Assembly: GCA_000149225.2 (NCBI GenBank)
Contig: CM000689.1
Location: forward strand, 310,001 to 374,000
Origin: Lachancea kluyveri NRRL Y-12651
Taxonomy: Eukaryota > Ascomycota > Saccharomycetes > Saccharomycetales > Saccharomycetaceae
DNA: 64,000 bases
Direction: 5' to 3'
Shown: in pieces, positions 1 through 8,604 of the stretch
How the letters are laid out: the number at the start of each line of letters is the position of its first letter
Position numbering within the stretch: position 1 is the first letter of the stretch
Position numbers and translations under genes: made by a program
The notes under the pieces: generated by a model
The model's input: only the letters and a program-made list of their open reading frames with translations
Told to the model about the DNA's origin: nothing
The model's database searches: none

Positions 1-65
1 TTGTACCAGCCCGACTCTGCTGCATCCAAAGCATCGCCGTACCAGCCGCCATCAGAAACTACACC

Positions 66-2474
66 ATGACTGCCGACCAGGTGCACATTCAGAAGCTTTC
101 CATTAGCGCCATCGTCGGTCCCGACTCGTGGAACCAGCCTAGCCCTCAGGCGTGCCGCGTCACGCTCGACATGGCCACCGACTTTAGCAGATCCTCGCGC
201 ACCGATGACCTGCAGTACTCGCTGAACTACGCTGTGATTTCCAGGGACGTGGCCCGGTTTGTGCAGCCGCAGAAAAACTACCAGAGCATGGGCCAGCTCG
301 CAAGACAGCTCTCCGACCATGTGGTAGCCAAGCACCCGGGCATCGACCGCCTCGTGCTCAAGGTGGAGAGCGCCACTGCGCACATCCGGAGTGACGACGT
401 GAGCGCCGTCGTCTACACCAACTTCCCGGACGCCCAGGACCGGATCGTTGTATCGAACCTCAAGCTGCTGACGCTGATTGGCGTGTTCACGTTCGAGCGG
501 CTGCAGAAGCAGTTTGTGACGTTGGAACTCGGGCTGCCTTGGCCCAAGACGCTTGCCGGCCACGTGTCATACCGGGAGGTCATAGACGACGTGGTTGCAT
601 ACGTCGAGAGCTCAAACTTCAAAACCGTGGAGGCGCTGGTGGAGTCCGTCGCGCAGGTTGTTACCCAGAACCCGTACTTTGCGGCAGTGCCAGACATGGC
701 GGTCGACGTCAAGGTGATCAAGCTAAATGCCATCACGGCCACCGAGGGTGTCGGCGTGAGCTGTGCAAGGCCAGCCAGCCACTTTTCCAGCCAGCCAAGG
801 CTCGCCGCAAGGCCCTGTCAGCAGGGGACATCCTTTGACTTGCCCGTGGCCCAACAGCCCGAGGCACAACGCACTGCGTGGAATATGGCGGTGCTGGCGT
901 TTGGCTCCAACGTTGGTGACCGCTTTTCCAACATCCAGCAGGCGTTGGCGGTGCTGGAGACACACCCCCAGGTGAAACTCGCCGCCGTCTCGTCGCTGTT
1001 TGAGAGCGAGCCCATGTACTTCAAGGACCAGCAGCCCTTCATGAACGGCTGCGTGGAGGTGTCGACGCAATTGACGCCGCATGAATTGTTGCAGCTGTGC
1101 AAGACGATCGAGTACGAGGAGCTGGGGCGCGTGAAGCACTTTGACAACGGGCCGCGCAGCATCGACCTGGACATTGTGCTGTACAGGAACGCGCTGGGCG
1201 AGCACGTCCTGCTCACCACCGAGGACCTTGTGGTGCCGCACCCGCGGATGCTGGAGAGGAGCTTTGTGCTGGAGCCGCTCTGCGAGCTGGTTCCGCATGC
1301 CGAGGTGCACCCGATCACGGCCGAGCCCATCCACCAGCATCTGGCGCAGCTGTACGAGCGTGGAAACGACGAGGACATGCTGTGGCGACTGGTCCCTGTG
1401 CCCAAGAGGACTGGCTGCGACAGCGCAGACGATGCTGACGGTGTCGCATTTCTAAGGTTCAAGAACAAGCTGGTGTTTGACGACGCCAGCGGCACCGCAG
1501 TGATGCGCACGGTGTCTCCCACCTATGTGATGGGCATCCTCAACACGACCCCGGATTCGTTCTCGGACGGCAGCAAGCACTATGCAAACGTGCAGACCCA
1601 GCTGCAACGTGTCAGGAAGATGGTTGACGATGCACTCGAACTGCACGGCACGGTGCTACTCGACGTGGGCGGCTGCTCCACAAGACCAAACTCGGAGCAG
1701 GCGCCTGTCGACGAGGAGTTGCGCCGGGCGATCCCCGTCATCAGCGCCATCAGGGCGTGCAAAGACATCCCCCAGGACCGGGTGCTCATCTCCATCGACA
1801 CGTACCGCAGCGAGGTCGCGCGGCAGGCCATTAGCGCCGGCGCAGACATTGTCAACGACGTGTCTGGCGGTCTGTTCGACCCACAAATGTTTGAGGTGGT
1901 TGCGGCCAACCCGTCAGTGGCCTATGTCATGTCGCACATGAGGGGCGACATCTCCACGATGACCAGGCTGAACAAGTATGTCGAGGACACCGACGGCGCC
2001 GGTGATGTGGGCGCCGCTGACGAGCACATCTACGGAAGACGCAACACCCGTGCCAGAACCAGACTTGTCAGGGGCATCGGGAGGGAGCTGGCGGCACAGT
2101 ACGTCAAGGCAATGGAGCACGGCGTCCGCCGCTGGCAGCTTATCTTGGACCCTGGCATCGGCTTTGCCAAAAACTCTGACCAAAATCTGGACGTCATCGG
2201 CCACTGCCCATTGCTGAAACACTACAGCTGTACACGAAACGGCAGGTTTGTCAACTTCCGGAACGTGCCCGTACTACTGGGGCCCTCCAGAAAGAGGTTT
2301 ATCGGCAAGATCACGGGCGATGAGGTGGCCTCGAGCAGGGACTTTGCCACGGGGTCTCTGGTGTCCTCCTGCGTCGGTTTTGGCGCAGACATTGTCAGGG
2401 TCCACGATGTCAGGAACTGCAGCAAGAGTGTCAAGCTTGCAGACGCTCTGTACAGGCAACAAACGCGCGACTAA
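66..2474 (+). CDS. FOL1: Trifunctional folate synthesis enzyme (dihydroneopterin aldolase / HPPK / dihydropteroate synthase)
   Basis: Mitochondrial folate-pathway enzyme carrying three consecutive activities that convert dihydroneopterin to dihydropteroate. Seen in the 802-residue product: an N-terminal part of about 260 residues with two tandem FolB-like aldolase units; a central pyrophosphokinase part from about residue 275, with the opening motif LAFGSNVGDR and the catalytic-site motif GPRSIDLDI near residue 362; and a C-terminal dihydropteroate synthase part from about residue 488, with GILNTTPDSFSDG, an IDTYR segment and the closing GPSRKRFIG near residue 738. Length is close to S. cerevisiae Fol1 (about 824). 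The start is the first ATG of the frame. The order FOL1 followed by convergent GIS2 is that of S. cerevisiae YNL256W-YNL255C. The 65 bases upstream are too short to judge the promoter. Confidence 0.97.
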   Translation: MTADQVHIQKLSISAIVGPDSWNQPSPQACRVTLDMATDFSRSSRTDDLQYSLNYAVISRDVARFVQPQKNYQSMGQLARQLSDHVVAKHPGIDRLVLKVESATAHIRSDDVSAVVYTNFPDAQDRIVVSNLKLLTLIGVFTFERLQKQFVTLELGLPWPKTLAGHVSYREVIDDVVAYVESSNFKTVEALVESVAQVVTQNPYFAAVPDMAVDVKVIKLNAITATEGVGVSCARPASHFSSQPRLAARPCQQGTSFDLPVAQQPEAQRTAWNMAVLAFGSNVGDRFSNIQQALAVLETHPQVKLAAVSSLFESEPMYFKDQQPFMNGCVEVSTQLTPHELLQLCKTIEYEELGRVKHFDNGPRSIDLDIVLYRNALGEHVLLTTEDLVVPHPRMLERSFVLEPLCELVPHAEVHPITAEPIHQHLAQLYERGNDEDMLWRLVPVPKRTGCDSADDADGVAFLRFKNKLVFDDASGTAVMRTVSPTYVMGILNTTPDSFSDGSKHYANVQTQLQRVRKMVDDALELHGTVLLDVGGCSTRPNSEQAPVDEELRRAIPVISAIRACKDIPQDRVLISIDTYRSEVARQAISAGADIVNDVSGGLFDPQMFEVVAANPSVAYVMSHMRGDISTMTRLNKYVEDTDGAGDVGAADEHIYGRRNTRARTRLVRGIGRELAAQYVKAMEHGVRRWQLILDPGIGFAKNSDQNLDVIGHCPLLKHYSCTRNGRFVNFRNVPVLLGPSRKRFIGKITGDEVASSRDFATGSLVSSCVGFGADIVRVHDVRNCSKSVKLADALYRQQTRD

Positions 2475-2772
2475 GCCCTGGCTTGATTAAATAGGACGGC
2501 AAGAGAGCCCACACAGCCGCTGGTGATGACACACAAAAGTAAACAGAGCACAACAGCGGCAAACGCAGGGTCTTGGTTGGAATCATTCTCTCGTCAGCAA
2601 CTTTTTGTACATAAAAGTATAGATAAAAACAAGAAAAAAAAACAAGAAAAAAAAAAAAAAAAAAAGAAAACCATCGCTGGTTTTATCAAAATGACATGCG
2701 CTAAGCGCAGTTGCATACAGTTAAAAGACATATATATTAAACATGGCGTCTTGCACGTAACCGTGATCCGGC
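2475..2772. other. Intergenic, convergent FOL1/GIS2
   Basis: About 300 bases between the stop codons of two convergent genes. It contains a long A-rich run (about 2626-2668) and AT-rich stretches compatible with 3' end formation for both genes. No gene is supported here. Confidence 0.6.
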
Positions 2773-3249
2773 CTAGTTGGCTGGACAGTCTCTGGAAATG
2801 TGGCCGGTGCCGTTACAGTTGTAACAGGTCTTTTCGGAGGAGCCGCTTGGGCACTCCTTGGAGATGTGGCCAACCTTGCCGCAGGCATAACATTTGGCAG
2901 CTGGCTGCAAACAGTCTCTGGCCTTGTGGTTTGGACCACCACATCTGTAGCAGGAAACCTTGCCAGGGGCTCTTGGAGTAGCGCCGAATCTAGGCTTCTT
3001 TGGCTCGGTGCAGTCCCTGGAGATGTGACCGGCGTTGCTGCAGTTGAAACAACGTTGGACGCTGCACTCGGTCTTGACATGACCGGTTTCACCACAGTTG
3101 TAGCACTGCTTGAACTCGACGGTTCTTGGCACAGTGCACTCGGATTGGACGTGGCCCGGCTGGTTGCAGTTGTAGCACAACCTTTCGGACTCACAGCTTT
3201 CGGCCAAATGGCCGATCTTCCCACAGACAAAACAGGCTTTTTGAGACAT
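2773..3249 (-). CDS. GIS2: CCHC zinc-knuckle nucleic-acid-binding protein (CNBP family)
   Basis: Small cytoplasmic protein of the CNBP/Gis2 family, known in yeast to bind mRNAs and associate with translating ribosomes and stress granules. The 158-residue product is almost entirely seven CCHC zinc knuckles of the form C-x2-C-x4-H-x4-C, for example CYNCNQPGHVQSEC. Length matches S. cerevisiae Gis2 (153). The frame is open for 40 more residues upstream, but the family begins at the ATG used here (MSQKACFVCG), so the longer reading is rejected. It lies on the strand opposite FOL1, as in S. cerevisiae. An AAAAATTTT box lies about 105 bases upstream of the start. Confidence 0.96.
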   Translation of the reverse strand: MSQKACFVCGKIGHLAESCESERLCYNCNQPGHVQSECTVPRTVEFKQCYNCGETGHVKTECSVQRCFNCSNAGHISRDCTEPKKPRFGATPRAPGKVSCYRCGGPNHKARDCLQPAAKCYACGKVGHISKECPSGSSEKTCYNCNGTGHISRDCPAN

Positions 3250-3353
3250 CACTTCAACTCGCGTTTTCTCTTCCCTGGTGAGGGAGAAGTTGCGGGCAGA
3301 ATAGAGAAATTCAGCGATGATGCCTTTTCTCTTGATCGCGAGACGCTGCGCTG

Positions 3354-3364
3354 GAAAAATTTTC
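3354..3364. promoter_or_regulatory. AAAAATTTT (RRPE-like) box upstream of GIS2
   Basis: The palindromic GAAAAATTTTC lies about 105 bases upstream of the GIS2 ATG. This matches the ribosomal-RNA-processing element bound by Stb3 in S. cerevisiae. The same box recurs upstream of at least six other genes in the window, all linked to ribosomes, translation or mitochondria. Confidence 0.5.
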
Positions 3365-3908
3365 ACCATGCCGATGCGTGCGGGGTACTCCGGGTAACCG
3401 TTTTGTCGTGGTACATGATACGTGATGTGCGATGTGTGATCGTGGTGTGTGGGCTCCTGCTTATCTGGAATAGCCGTGGCGCATTGCGTGGGAGAAGAAG
3501 AGGCAAGGCCAGCCTGTGCACGGTTTGAGCCCTCGAGGCATCTGCGACAAAGGGTGAGCAGGAAGGCGTCCAGCAGGCGTGCTTAGTCCTGTTGTTCTCG
3601 GCTTGCCGTTTTGTGGGGCTTTGGCCTCAAAGACGCGTCGTACCAGAACTCCAAACACTCTGTCATTCAAGGTTTTGGTTCTCTGTGACACGTCCTGGTG
3701 GTTTGCTCCCCTGACATATTCGAGTTGTGTCCGTCTGTCGTTTTATATAGATGCTGGCGCAACCCTGCGCGTTAACCAACCCTCAAGGTGGGGTGCGCGC
3801 GACGACAAAGACGGCGACGACAAAGACGCGATAGGCTGATGTGTCAGCTCACGTGGACGTGCTTAAGCACGCAAATCCCCTGTGTAGTGCGGGTTGGGGC
3901 GCTTTTGG
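3365..3908. other. Intergenic, GIS2 promoter side
   Basis: About 540 bases between the upstream region of GIS2 and the 3' end of RTC4. A CACGTG is present near 3849. Short open frames here have no recognisable content. Nothing else seen. Confidence 0.5.
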
Positions 3909-5030
3909 TCAAGGGCCAGAGCCCTGCCTAAGTTTCTCCTGCTTGAGCGGGAGCTCCCAGGCCTCCAGCGGTTCCTTGTCTGCCACCGCGAGGCCAAACT
4001 CGGTGGTGTCCTCCATGACGTCCCAGGCGTCGTCCATGGTTTCCAGGCCCATTTCCTCCTGGCACAGCGCGCTGAGGACTTCAGGGGCCAGCACGTACTG
4101 TGCAAAGTCGGTCGGGCCCCACCACTTTACGACGGGGTTGCCGTTGTTGGCGAGCTGCTCCTTGTACTCGTGCAGCACCTCTACCGAGACGCGCATCTGC
4201 CTCTTGAGGCCGTAGAAGCCGGCAGTGAAGTCGCGGAGGTCAAGGGTGCGGAACTCGTCGACGCTAAGTATGGCTCTGGAGGACGCGCTATGTGCGCTGC
4301 GGGCGTTGTTGTAGTAGAGGGATGGCACTCTACCGCTCAGGATGTCGCCTGCGCGGGGCAGGTGCTTTTGTATCTTTTCCACGAGCTCGTCGGCAAGTAG
4401 GATAGGCGGCAGTTTGTGCTTTGTGCAGCGGTTGGCCCCTTTCTGCAGGACTTCCTCAAGCCTGCCCTGTTTCTCTTTTGTGCGTGGTGTGGATTGGCGA
4501 GTCTTGGCCTTGGGGTTGTCGTGGACAATTCCACGCTGTTCCAGTGTTGCTTCCACTGCAACCTCATTTGTCTCTGTCTCTGCCTCTGCCTCTGCCTCGA
4601 ACAGCACGCCATGCCCTTCTCTCTGCCTGAGCTCATTCTCATGTTTCAGCTGTTGGAGCTCCTTCTCGTCAATCTCTGGCACCACCAGTTCGATCTTTCC
4701 TCGATCGCCGGTCTCTGTACCAGACAGACTGCTGATGTCCGAGTCCTGGGACGGGCGCCTGAGCCGCCTTCTCTTATTGGCTGGTGAGGCACGGTGGTTG
4801 GTATCTTTTTCGATCTCCTCCTCCTCATCCTCCTCCTCCAGCCCCAAAACGAACGGGTCGTCCAGCACGCTGCTGTTCACCTCCTCTCTCTTTCTAAAAG
4901 TCAGGGACCCTGCGTGGTCTCTTGCCCCGTCCTTGCGCTGTTTCATGAGAGCCAGGCCGTCGTCGTTGTCTCCCTCGGACTTAAAGTTGTACACACGGTG
5001 TGCTCGGCCAACTGGGCTGCTGTGTGCCAT
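3909..5030 (-). CDS. RTC4: RTC4-like protein (restriction of telomere capping)
   Basis: Protein of the RTC4 family, linked genetically in S. cerevisiae to telomere capping; its biochemical role is not established. The 373-residue product has a long, charged, poorly conserved N-terminal half: acidic run EEEDEEEEIEKD near residues 62-75, a basic NLS-like KRRRLRRP, and a glutamate/threonine repeat near residues 145-155. The conserved C-terminal domain starts around residue 265 (TLDLRDFTAGFYGLKRQ) and contains WWGPTDFAQYVLAPEVL followed by the EEMG motif, typical of this family. S. cerevisiae Rtc4 has 401 residues. The first ATG is used. The place between GIS2 and TEX1 equals YNL255C-YNL254C-YNL253W, which strengthens the call. 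Confidence 0.9.
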   Translation of the reverse strand: MAHSSPVGRAHRVYNFKSEGDNDDGLALMKQRKDGARDHAGSLTFRKREEVNSSVLDDPFVLGLEEEDEEEEIEKDTNHRASPANKRRRLRRPSQDSDISSLSGTETGDRGKIELVVPEIDEKELQQLKHENELRQREGHGVLFEAEAEAETETNEVAVEATLEQRGIVHDNPKAKTRQSTPRTKEKQGRLEEVLQKGANRCTKHKLPPILLADELVEKIQKHLPRAGDILSGRVPSLYYNNARSAHSASSRAILSVDEFRTLDLRDFTAGFYGLKRQMRVSVEVLHEYKEQLANNGNPVVKWWGPTDFAQYVLAPEVLSALCQEEMGLETMDDAWDVMEDTTEFGLAVADKEPLEAWELPLKQEKLRQGSGP

Positions 5031-5638
5031 GGCTATTGCGGTGCGTGTCTTTCAATGTACTGCGAATATGCAGGCGCTTGTAGCGTGTTTCGTTTTTTCC
5101 GATCTGGCTCTTGTTTTTTGTTTTTTTTGTTTTTTTTCCTTTTCACGCCGTTGCAGTTTTTCTGTATGGGTTTTTGCGACAGCCACTTTAGCGGGCAACG
5201 GTGTCACCAGAAGAGCCTCGGCGTTCTGGAGGGGACACTTTGGTCTGGTGTTGTTGGGGAGCTTGCTAATATACTTTGTGTACGCGCACTTTCTGCACTT
5301 TTTTACTCTATTTCTTTATGTATGTGCTTTTGTGTTTACTTTTGAAATGCGCTGGTGTACTTGCAAACATGTAACTGCTTGCAACCTCTCCGACACTCCT
5401 CTACCCTTACCAATCAACACACACCTTCCACAGCACAATAGCGCCAGCATTGCCCACCGAACTCAGCGCCCTTACTCACTGGTTGGCACGCCCTCCTCAT
5501 CCTGCATCATCGCCAGGGCACTGGCCCAACCACGCTACATGCCTTTGTACGGGTGACATCTGGAAACTGGGCGTTTGTTTGGAGCCAGCGAGACGAGCCA
5601 ACTCGTACACGCATGTCCTGGCGCAGGAGCTGAACACC
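5031..5638. other. Divergent promoter region RTC4/TEX1
   Basis: About 600 bases between two divergent starts. It is T-rich on the + strand around 5110-5160 with short pyrimidine runs. The TEX1 frame is open through part of this stretch from a TTG, but has no ATG before 5639, so I treat it as non-coding. No further feature seen. Confidence 0.6.
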
Positions 5639-7087
5639 ATGACAAGCATCGACCAGCAGAGCCCGCTCGAACGTGAGGCCAGGTTTCTAGGACTGCTGCG
5701 TGAGGGCAGCGAGCCATTCTGCGACGACCACTACGTGCGCTACTCCACAAGCTCGTCCTCCAGGTTCAAAACCAACGTGCCGGACAACGAGGTCATCTCT
5801 CTCGAGCTCAACCCGGCCGGCACGTATCTGGCCTACAGCAGGGTGGACGGGTCACTAACCACCTGGCGATTGCACGACGACATGAGTCACGCAGCCAAGA
5901 TGGCGGTCCCGGATGCCCACGGCCCTGAGAAACTGGTGTACTCCATCTCCTGGAACCCGAACGAGGAAGCCGAGTTTGCGACCGTGGGCAACACGTCCTC
6001 GGTCAAGATCTGGAGCGCCAAGAACAAGAAAAACCCAGTGATGAGAAGCCTCGTCACGGGTCCCAAGATGAAAAACTACCAGTGCCGGTACAGCACCACC
6101 GGCAAATGGCTCGCAGTGCTGACCAAATCGGAAGAGCTCTACCTGTTTGACGCAGAGAAAGACCTCGAGCTGCACTCGGTCCATAGCCTGCACGGGGCCC
6201 CCGCCAGCAGAGACGACACCGCACACTCAATGACGTGGGACAACTCGGGTGTCCATCTCTTTGTCGGGTTCAAGAGCGGCAGGATCACGCTGCTGCAGGT
6301 GTCGCAAGGCGGCGGGTTCCAGCCTGTTTTCGAATGGCAGGGGCACACGGCGGCAGTCCAGACCCTCAAGTGCGACCCGCTGGGCAGGTTTCTGGCGGCT
6401 GGCGGCGAAGACGGCATGTGCTCGCTGTGGAGCCTGTCGGACATGTGCTGCCGGGTGGCCGTCAACGACCTCGACCTGCCCATCGACAGCGTGGACCTGA
6501 ACCATGATGGCGAAATCCTCTCGTTGTGCGCGCGCAAGGGGAGCACGTCTGTGCGCTTCTACAGAACCTCTACCGGCGAGCTACTACAGGAGGTGGAGGT
6601 GGGTGTGTCCGATGCGCAGCTGAGATTCATTCCTGGGAGAACCTGGTTTGTGGTGTGCACGGCAGGTCATATCGTGAAGAGGTACTCTGTTGAACGAGTA
6701 TATAACCCAGCGCAGCTCCACGAGAAGGACCGCGAGAGAGATGTGGAAAAGGGAAAAGAGAGGGAGAATGAGAAGCTGAAGGCGAGAGGAAGGGAAACGC
6801 AAGGAGGAAGGGAAACGCAAGGAGGAAGGGAAACGCAGGGAGTAAGAGATAGTGTCAGGAGGAGAAAGACCGAGGACAAGGGCCGCAGAGAGCGTGGCGA
6901 ACCAGCACACCGCTCCTCAGACCGACCTCTGCGCCGCGACGACAGAAGCACTCGTTATTCCGACAGACCCCTGCGTCGAGACGACAGGACTGGTCGTTGT
7001 GTCGACAAGCCTCCCCGTCGTGAAGAGAGGGGCAGTCGTTTCTCGGACCGGCCGCCAAGGAGAGAAGACCAGGGCCGCAGAAGATGA
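5639..7087 (+). CDS. TEX1: WD40 protein of the TREX/THO mRNA-export complex, with long Arg/Asp-rich tail
   Basis: Tex1/THOC3 family protein, a WD40 beta-propeller subunit of the TREX complex coupling transcription to mRNA export in the nucleus. The 482-residue product shows WD-type repeats through about residue 345, including VYSISWNPNEEAEFATVG, SSVKIWSAKN, and a clear GHTAAVQTLKCDPLGRFLAAG followed by SLWSLSD. The remaining 130 or so residues are not typical: a charged E/K/R stretch, three GRETQG units from an 18-bp tandem repeat (6786-6838), and four or five imperfect SDRPLRRDDR-type repeats at the extreme C-terminus. S. cerevisiae Tex1 has 422 residues, so the tail is the main difference. 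The start is the ATG at 5639; upstream codons in frame lack an ATG. Synteny with YNL253W supports the call. Confidence 0.93.
   Translation: MTSIDQQSPLEREARFLGLLREGSEPFCDDHYVRYSTSSSSRFKTNVPDNEVISLELNPAGTYLAYSRVDGSLTTWRLHDDMSHAAKMAVPDAHGPEKLVYSISWNPNEEAEFATVGNTSSVKIWSAKNKKNPVMRSLVTGPKMKNYQCRYSTTGKWLAVLTKSEELYLFDAEKDLELHSVHSLHGAPASRDDTAHSMTWDNSGVHLFVGFKSGRITLLQVSQGGGFQPVFEWQGHTAAVQTLKCDPLGRFLAAGGEDGMCSLWSLSDMCCRVAVNDLDLPIDSVDLNHDGEILSLCARKGSTSVRFYRTSTGELLQEVEVGVSDAQLRFIPGRTWFVVCTAGHIVKRYSVERVYNPAQLHEKDRERDVEKGKERENEKLKARGRETQGGRETQGGRETQGVRDSVRRRKTEDKGRRERGEPAHRSSDRPLRRDDRSTRYSDRPLRRDDRTGRCVDKPPRREERGSRFSDRPPRREDQGRRR
6786..6838 (+). repeat. 18-bp tandem repeat inside TEX1
   Basis: Three near-perfect copies with an 18-base period, sharing the core GGGAAACGC at 6792, 6810 and 6828. 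Being a multiple of three, it keeps frame and encodes repeated GRETQG. Confidence 0.9.
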
Positions 7088-7485
7088 GAACGCGATGCCC
7101 GCGCGCCGGGTGGCTCAGCGTTGGCTGGTTTCGCAGCACCTCGAAACCGACCCCTTTATAATCTGTATACTACAACGTCCAAAATGGTTGTTCAAGCACC
7201 CGCCATCACCGGCATAGGGGACGAAACAGTCTCAAAGAGTTGTCATTTTCTATATACCTTGAATCCAATAGTGTTCAGCTTTTCAACACCCAGGCGCTAT
7301 TTACAGGACTATATACATTTATCTGTTGCTTCCAAAAAACTGGAAAGAGAGCCAGTGTAGGCCGAAAGAGAACGGGTGTCAGTGAGTAGGAGAAAAAAAA
7401 AAAAACAAAAAAAGAAAGCAAATACAGTAAAAGACAAAGAGAACAACAGGGCATCACTACTCTGCCCTCCCGCGCCCCATCTTGC
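7088..7485. other. Intergenic, convergent TEX1/MRPL17
   Basis: About 400 bases between convergent stops, with an A-rich stretch near 7389-7440 and several ATATAC-type motifs suited to 3' processing. No gene is supported. Confidence 0.55.
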
Positions 7486-8301
7486 TCAGATATCGGCCAA
7501 CAAGAACCCGGTTTCCTTAAAGTACGCCTCGCCAACGCGCTCCGCAACCTCGTCCTTGCACAACCATGCAAAATCAACGTAGTCTCTGTTTTGCTGCAGC
7601 TCAAATCTGCCGGCCAAGATGTGCGACTTGACCAGGAACTCTGCGGCATCGCCGCTCCTCAACACACCCGCAGGCGTGTTAGACACGGTCCATGTGTTGA
7701 TGTTTTCACCGCCCAGCGCTCTCAGACTGTCCTCGGCTGCAACATGCAGCGGCTTCCGGGCACCCGCTTCGAGGGAGACGGGGAAGCTTGGAAAGCACCA
7801 GCCGCCTGCGGGGTTCTTGACCACAAGGTACAGCGTCCTGGCTAGCTGTCTCTCCAGACTGGTCACGTCGCCCTGTTTGTCGGCCTCTGTGACTCGGGGG
7901 TTGGGAGCCACCGGCCTGGAAATATCGTCGGCGCTGTCGGTTGCAGGGCCCTCGCCGGAATCTGTTGGCAGCACGACCTCCTGCTTCTGACTTCTTTCCC
8001 TGTTATGCTTGATGTCTGGCACGCCCCTGGTGAACCAGACACCCGGCTGCTTGCTCACAGGGCCCTTCTGAACGGCCAGGAAACGGCGCTCAGCCAAGGT
8101 ACCCTTTTTGAAGTAAAAGTATTGTGGAAAGGTCCACATCAAGCGGCGCTCTAGCTCGCTCTGGTATTCGTAGTACTGGGTCTCAAGTTTGGTCAGGTCC
8201 TGAGTCACGATGGGGGCTCTGGAGAGCAGAACCCCGACCCTCACGGACTTTGGGGCGGCTGCAGTGGCCAAGTTCCTTCTAACAAGGTGGTTGAACGACA
8301 T
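7486..8301 (-). CDS. MRPL17: Mitochondrial large-subunit ribosomal protein mL46
   Basis: Mrpl17/mL46 family, a nuclear-encoded component of the mitochondrial large ribosomal subunit. The 271-residue product starts with a short presequence (basic, no acidic residues in about the first 20: [20 protein letters not shown]). It carries the family signature region in which an aromatic-rich segment ([20 protein letters not shown]) is followed by a NUDIX-like fold region ([17 protein letters not shown], then [11 protein letters not shown]) and a conserved end ([16 protein letters not shown]). Length is close to S. cerevisiae Mrpl17 (281). It sits between TEX1 and NRD1 as in YNL253W-YNL252C-YNL251C. 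Confidence 0.94.
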   Translation of the reverse strand: MSFNHLVRRNLATAAAPKSVRVGVLLSRAPIVTQDLTKLETQYYEYQSELERRLMWTFPQYFYFKKGTLAERRFLAVQKGPVSKQPGVWFTRGVPDIKHNRERSQKQEVVLPTDSGEGPATDSADDISRPVAPNPRVTEADKQGDVTSLERQLARTLYLVVKNPAGGWCFPSFPVSLEAGARKPLHVAAEDSLRALGGENINTWTVSNTPAGVLRSGDAAEFLVKSHILAGRFELQQNRDYVDFAWLCKDEVAERVGEAYFKETGFLLADI

Positions 8302-8410
8302 TGGTTGCGTTTGAGATGCGTGTGTGTGTGAGTGTGGTTGCGAGAGTGCACGTTTGTATTTGTCGCGGCGGGTCTAGTGTTGTAGTTTAGGCCTTTGCGA
8401 GCCTTGCTTG

Positions 8411-8420
8411 GAAAATTTTT
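8411..8420. promoter_or_regulatory. AAAATTTTT (RRPE-like) box and CACGTG upstream of MRPL17
   Basis: GAAAATTTTT lies about 110 bases upstream of the MRPL17 ATG. A CACGTG (Cbf1/Pho4-type E-box) follows at about 8470. Both motifs are common in promoters of translation and mitochondrial genes in this family. Confidence 0.45.
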
Positions 8421-8604
8421 CTGGTGCTTTGGAACGGCGGACCTTCATCGCCAACCACGCTGCTCCAGCACACGTGACTCGAAGCGACACGATGGCTGGT
8501 CTCCCCCGAGGTGCTAGTAGTTTTCTTTTCTTTTTTTTTTTTTTTTTTGGCAAGTTTGATAGAGCTAGCTAGTTATACTTATACTATACACGGTCATGGG
8601 GTGC

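Noticed and set aside
2800-3528. 242-codon frame opposite GIS2
   Set aside because: Antisense of seven CCHC knuckles; hydrophobic repeats result from reverse reading of the repeated zinc-knuckle codons.
5450-5638. Extended TEX1 start
   Set aside because: The frame begins with TTG and has no ATG before 5639; the extra sequence is Pro/His-rich and unlike the family.
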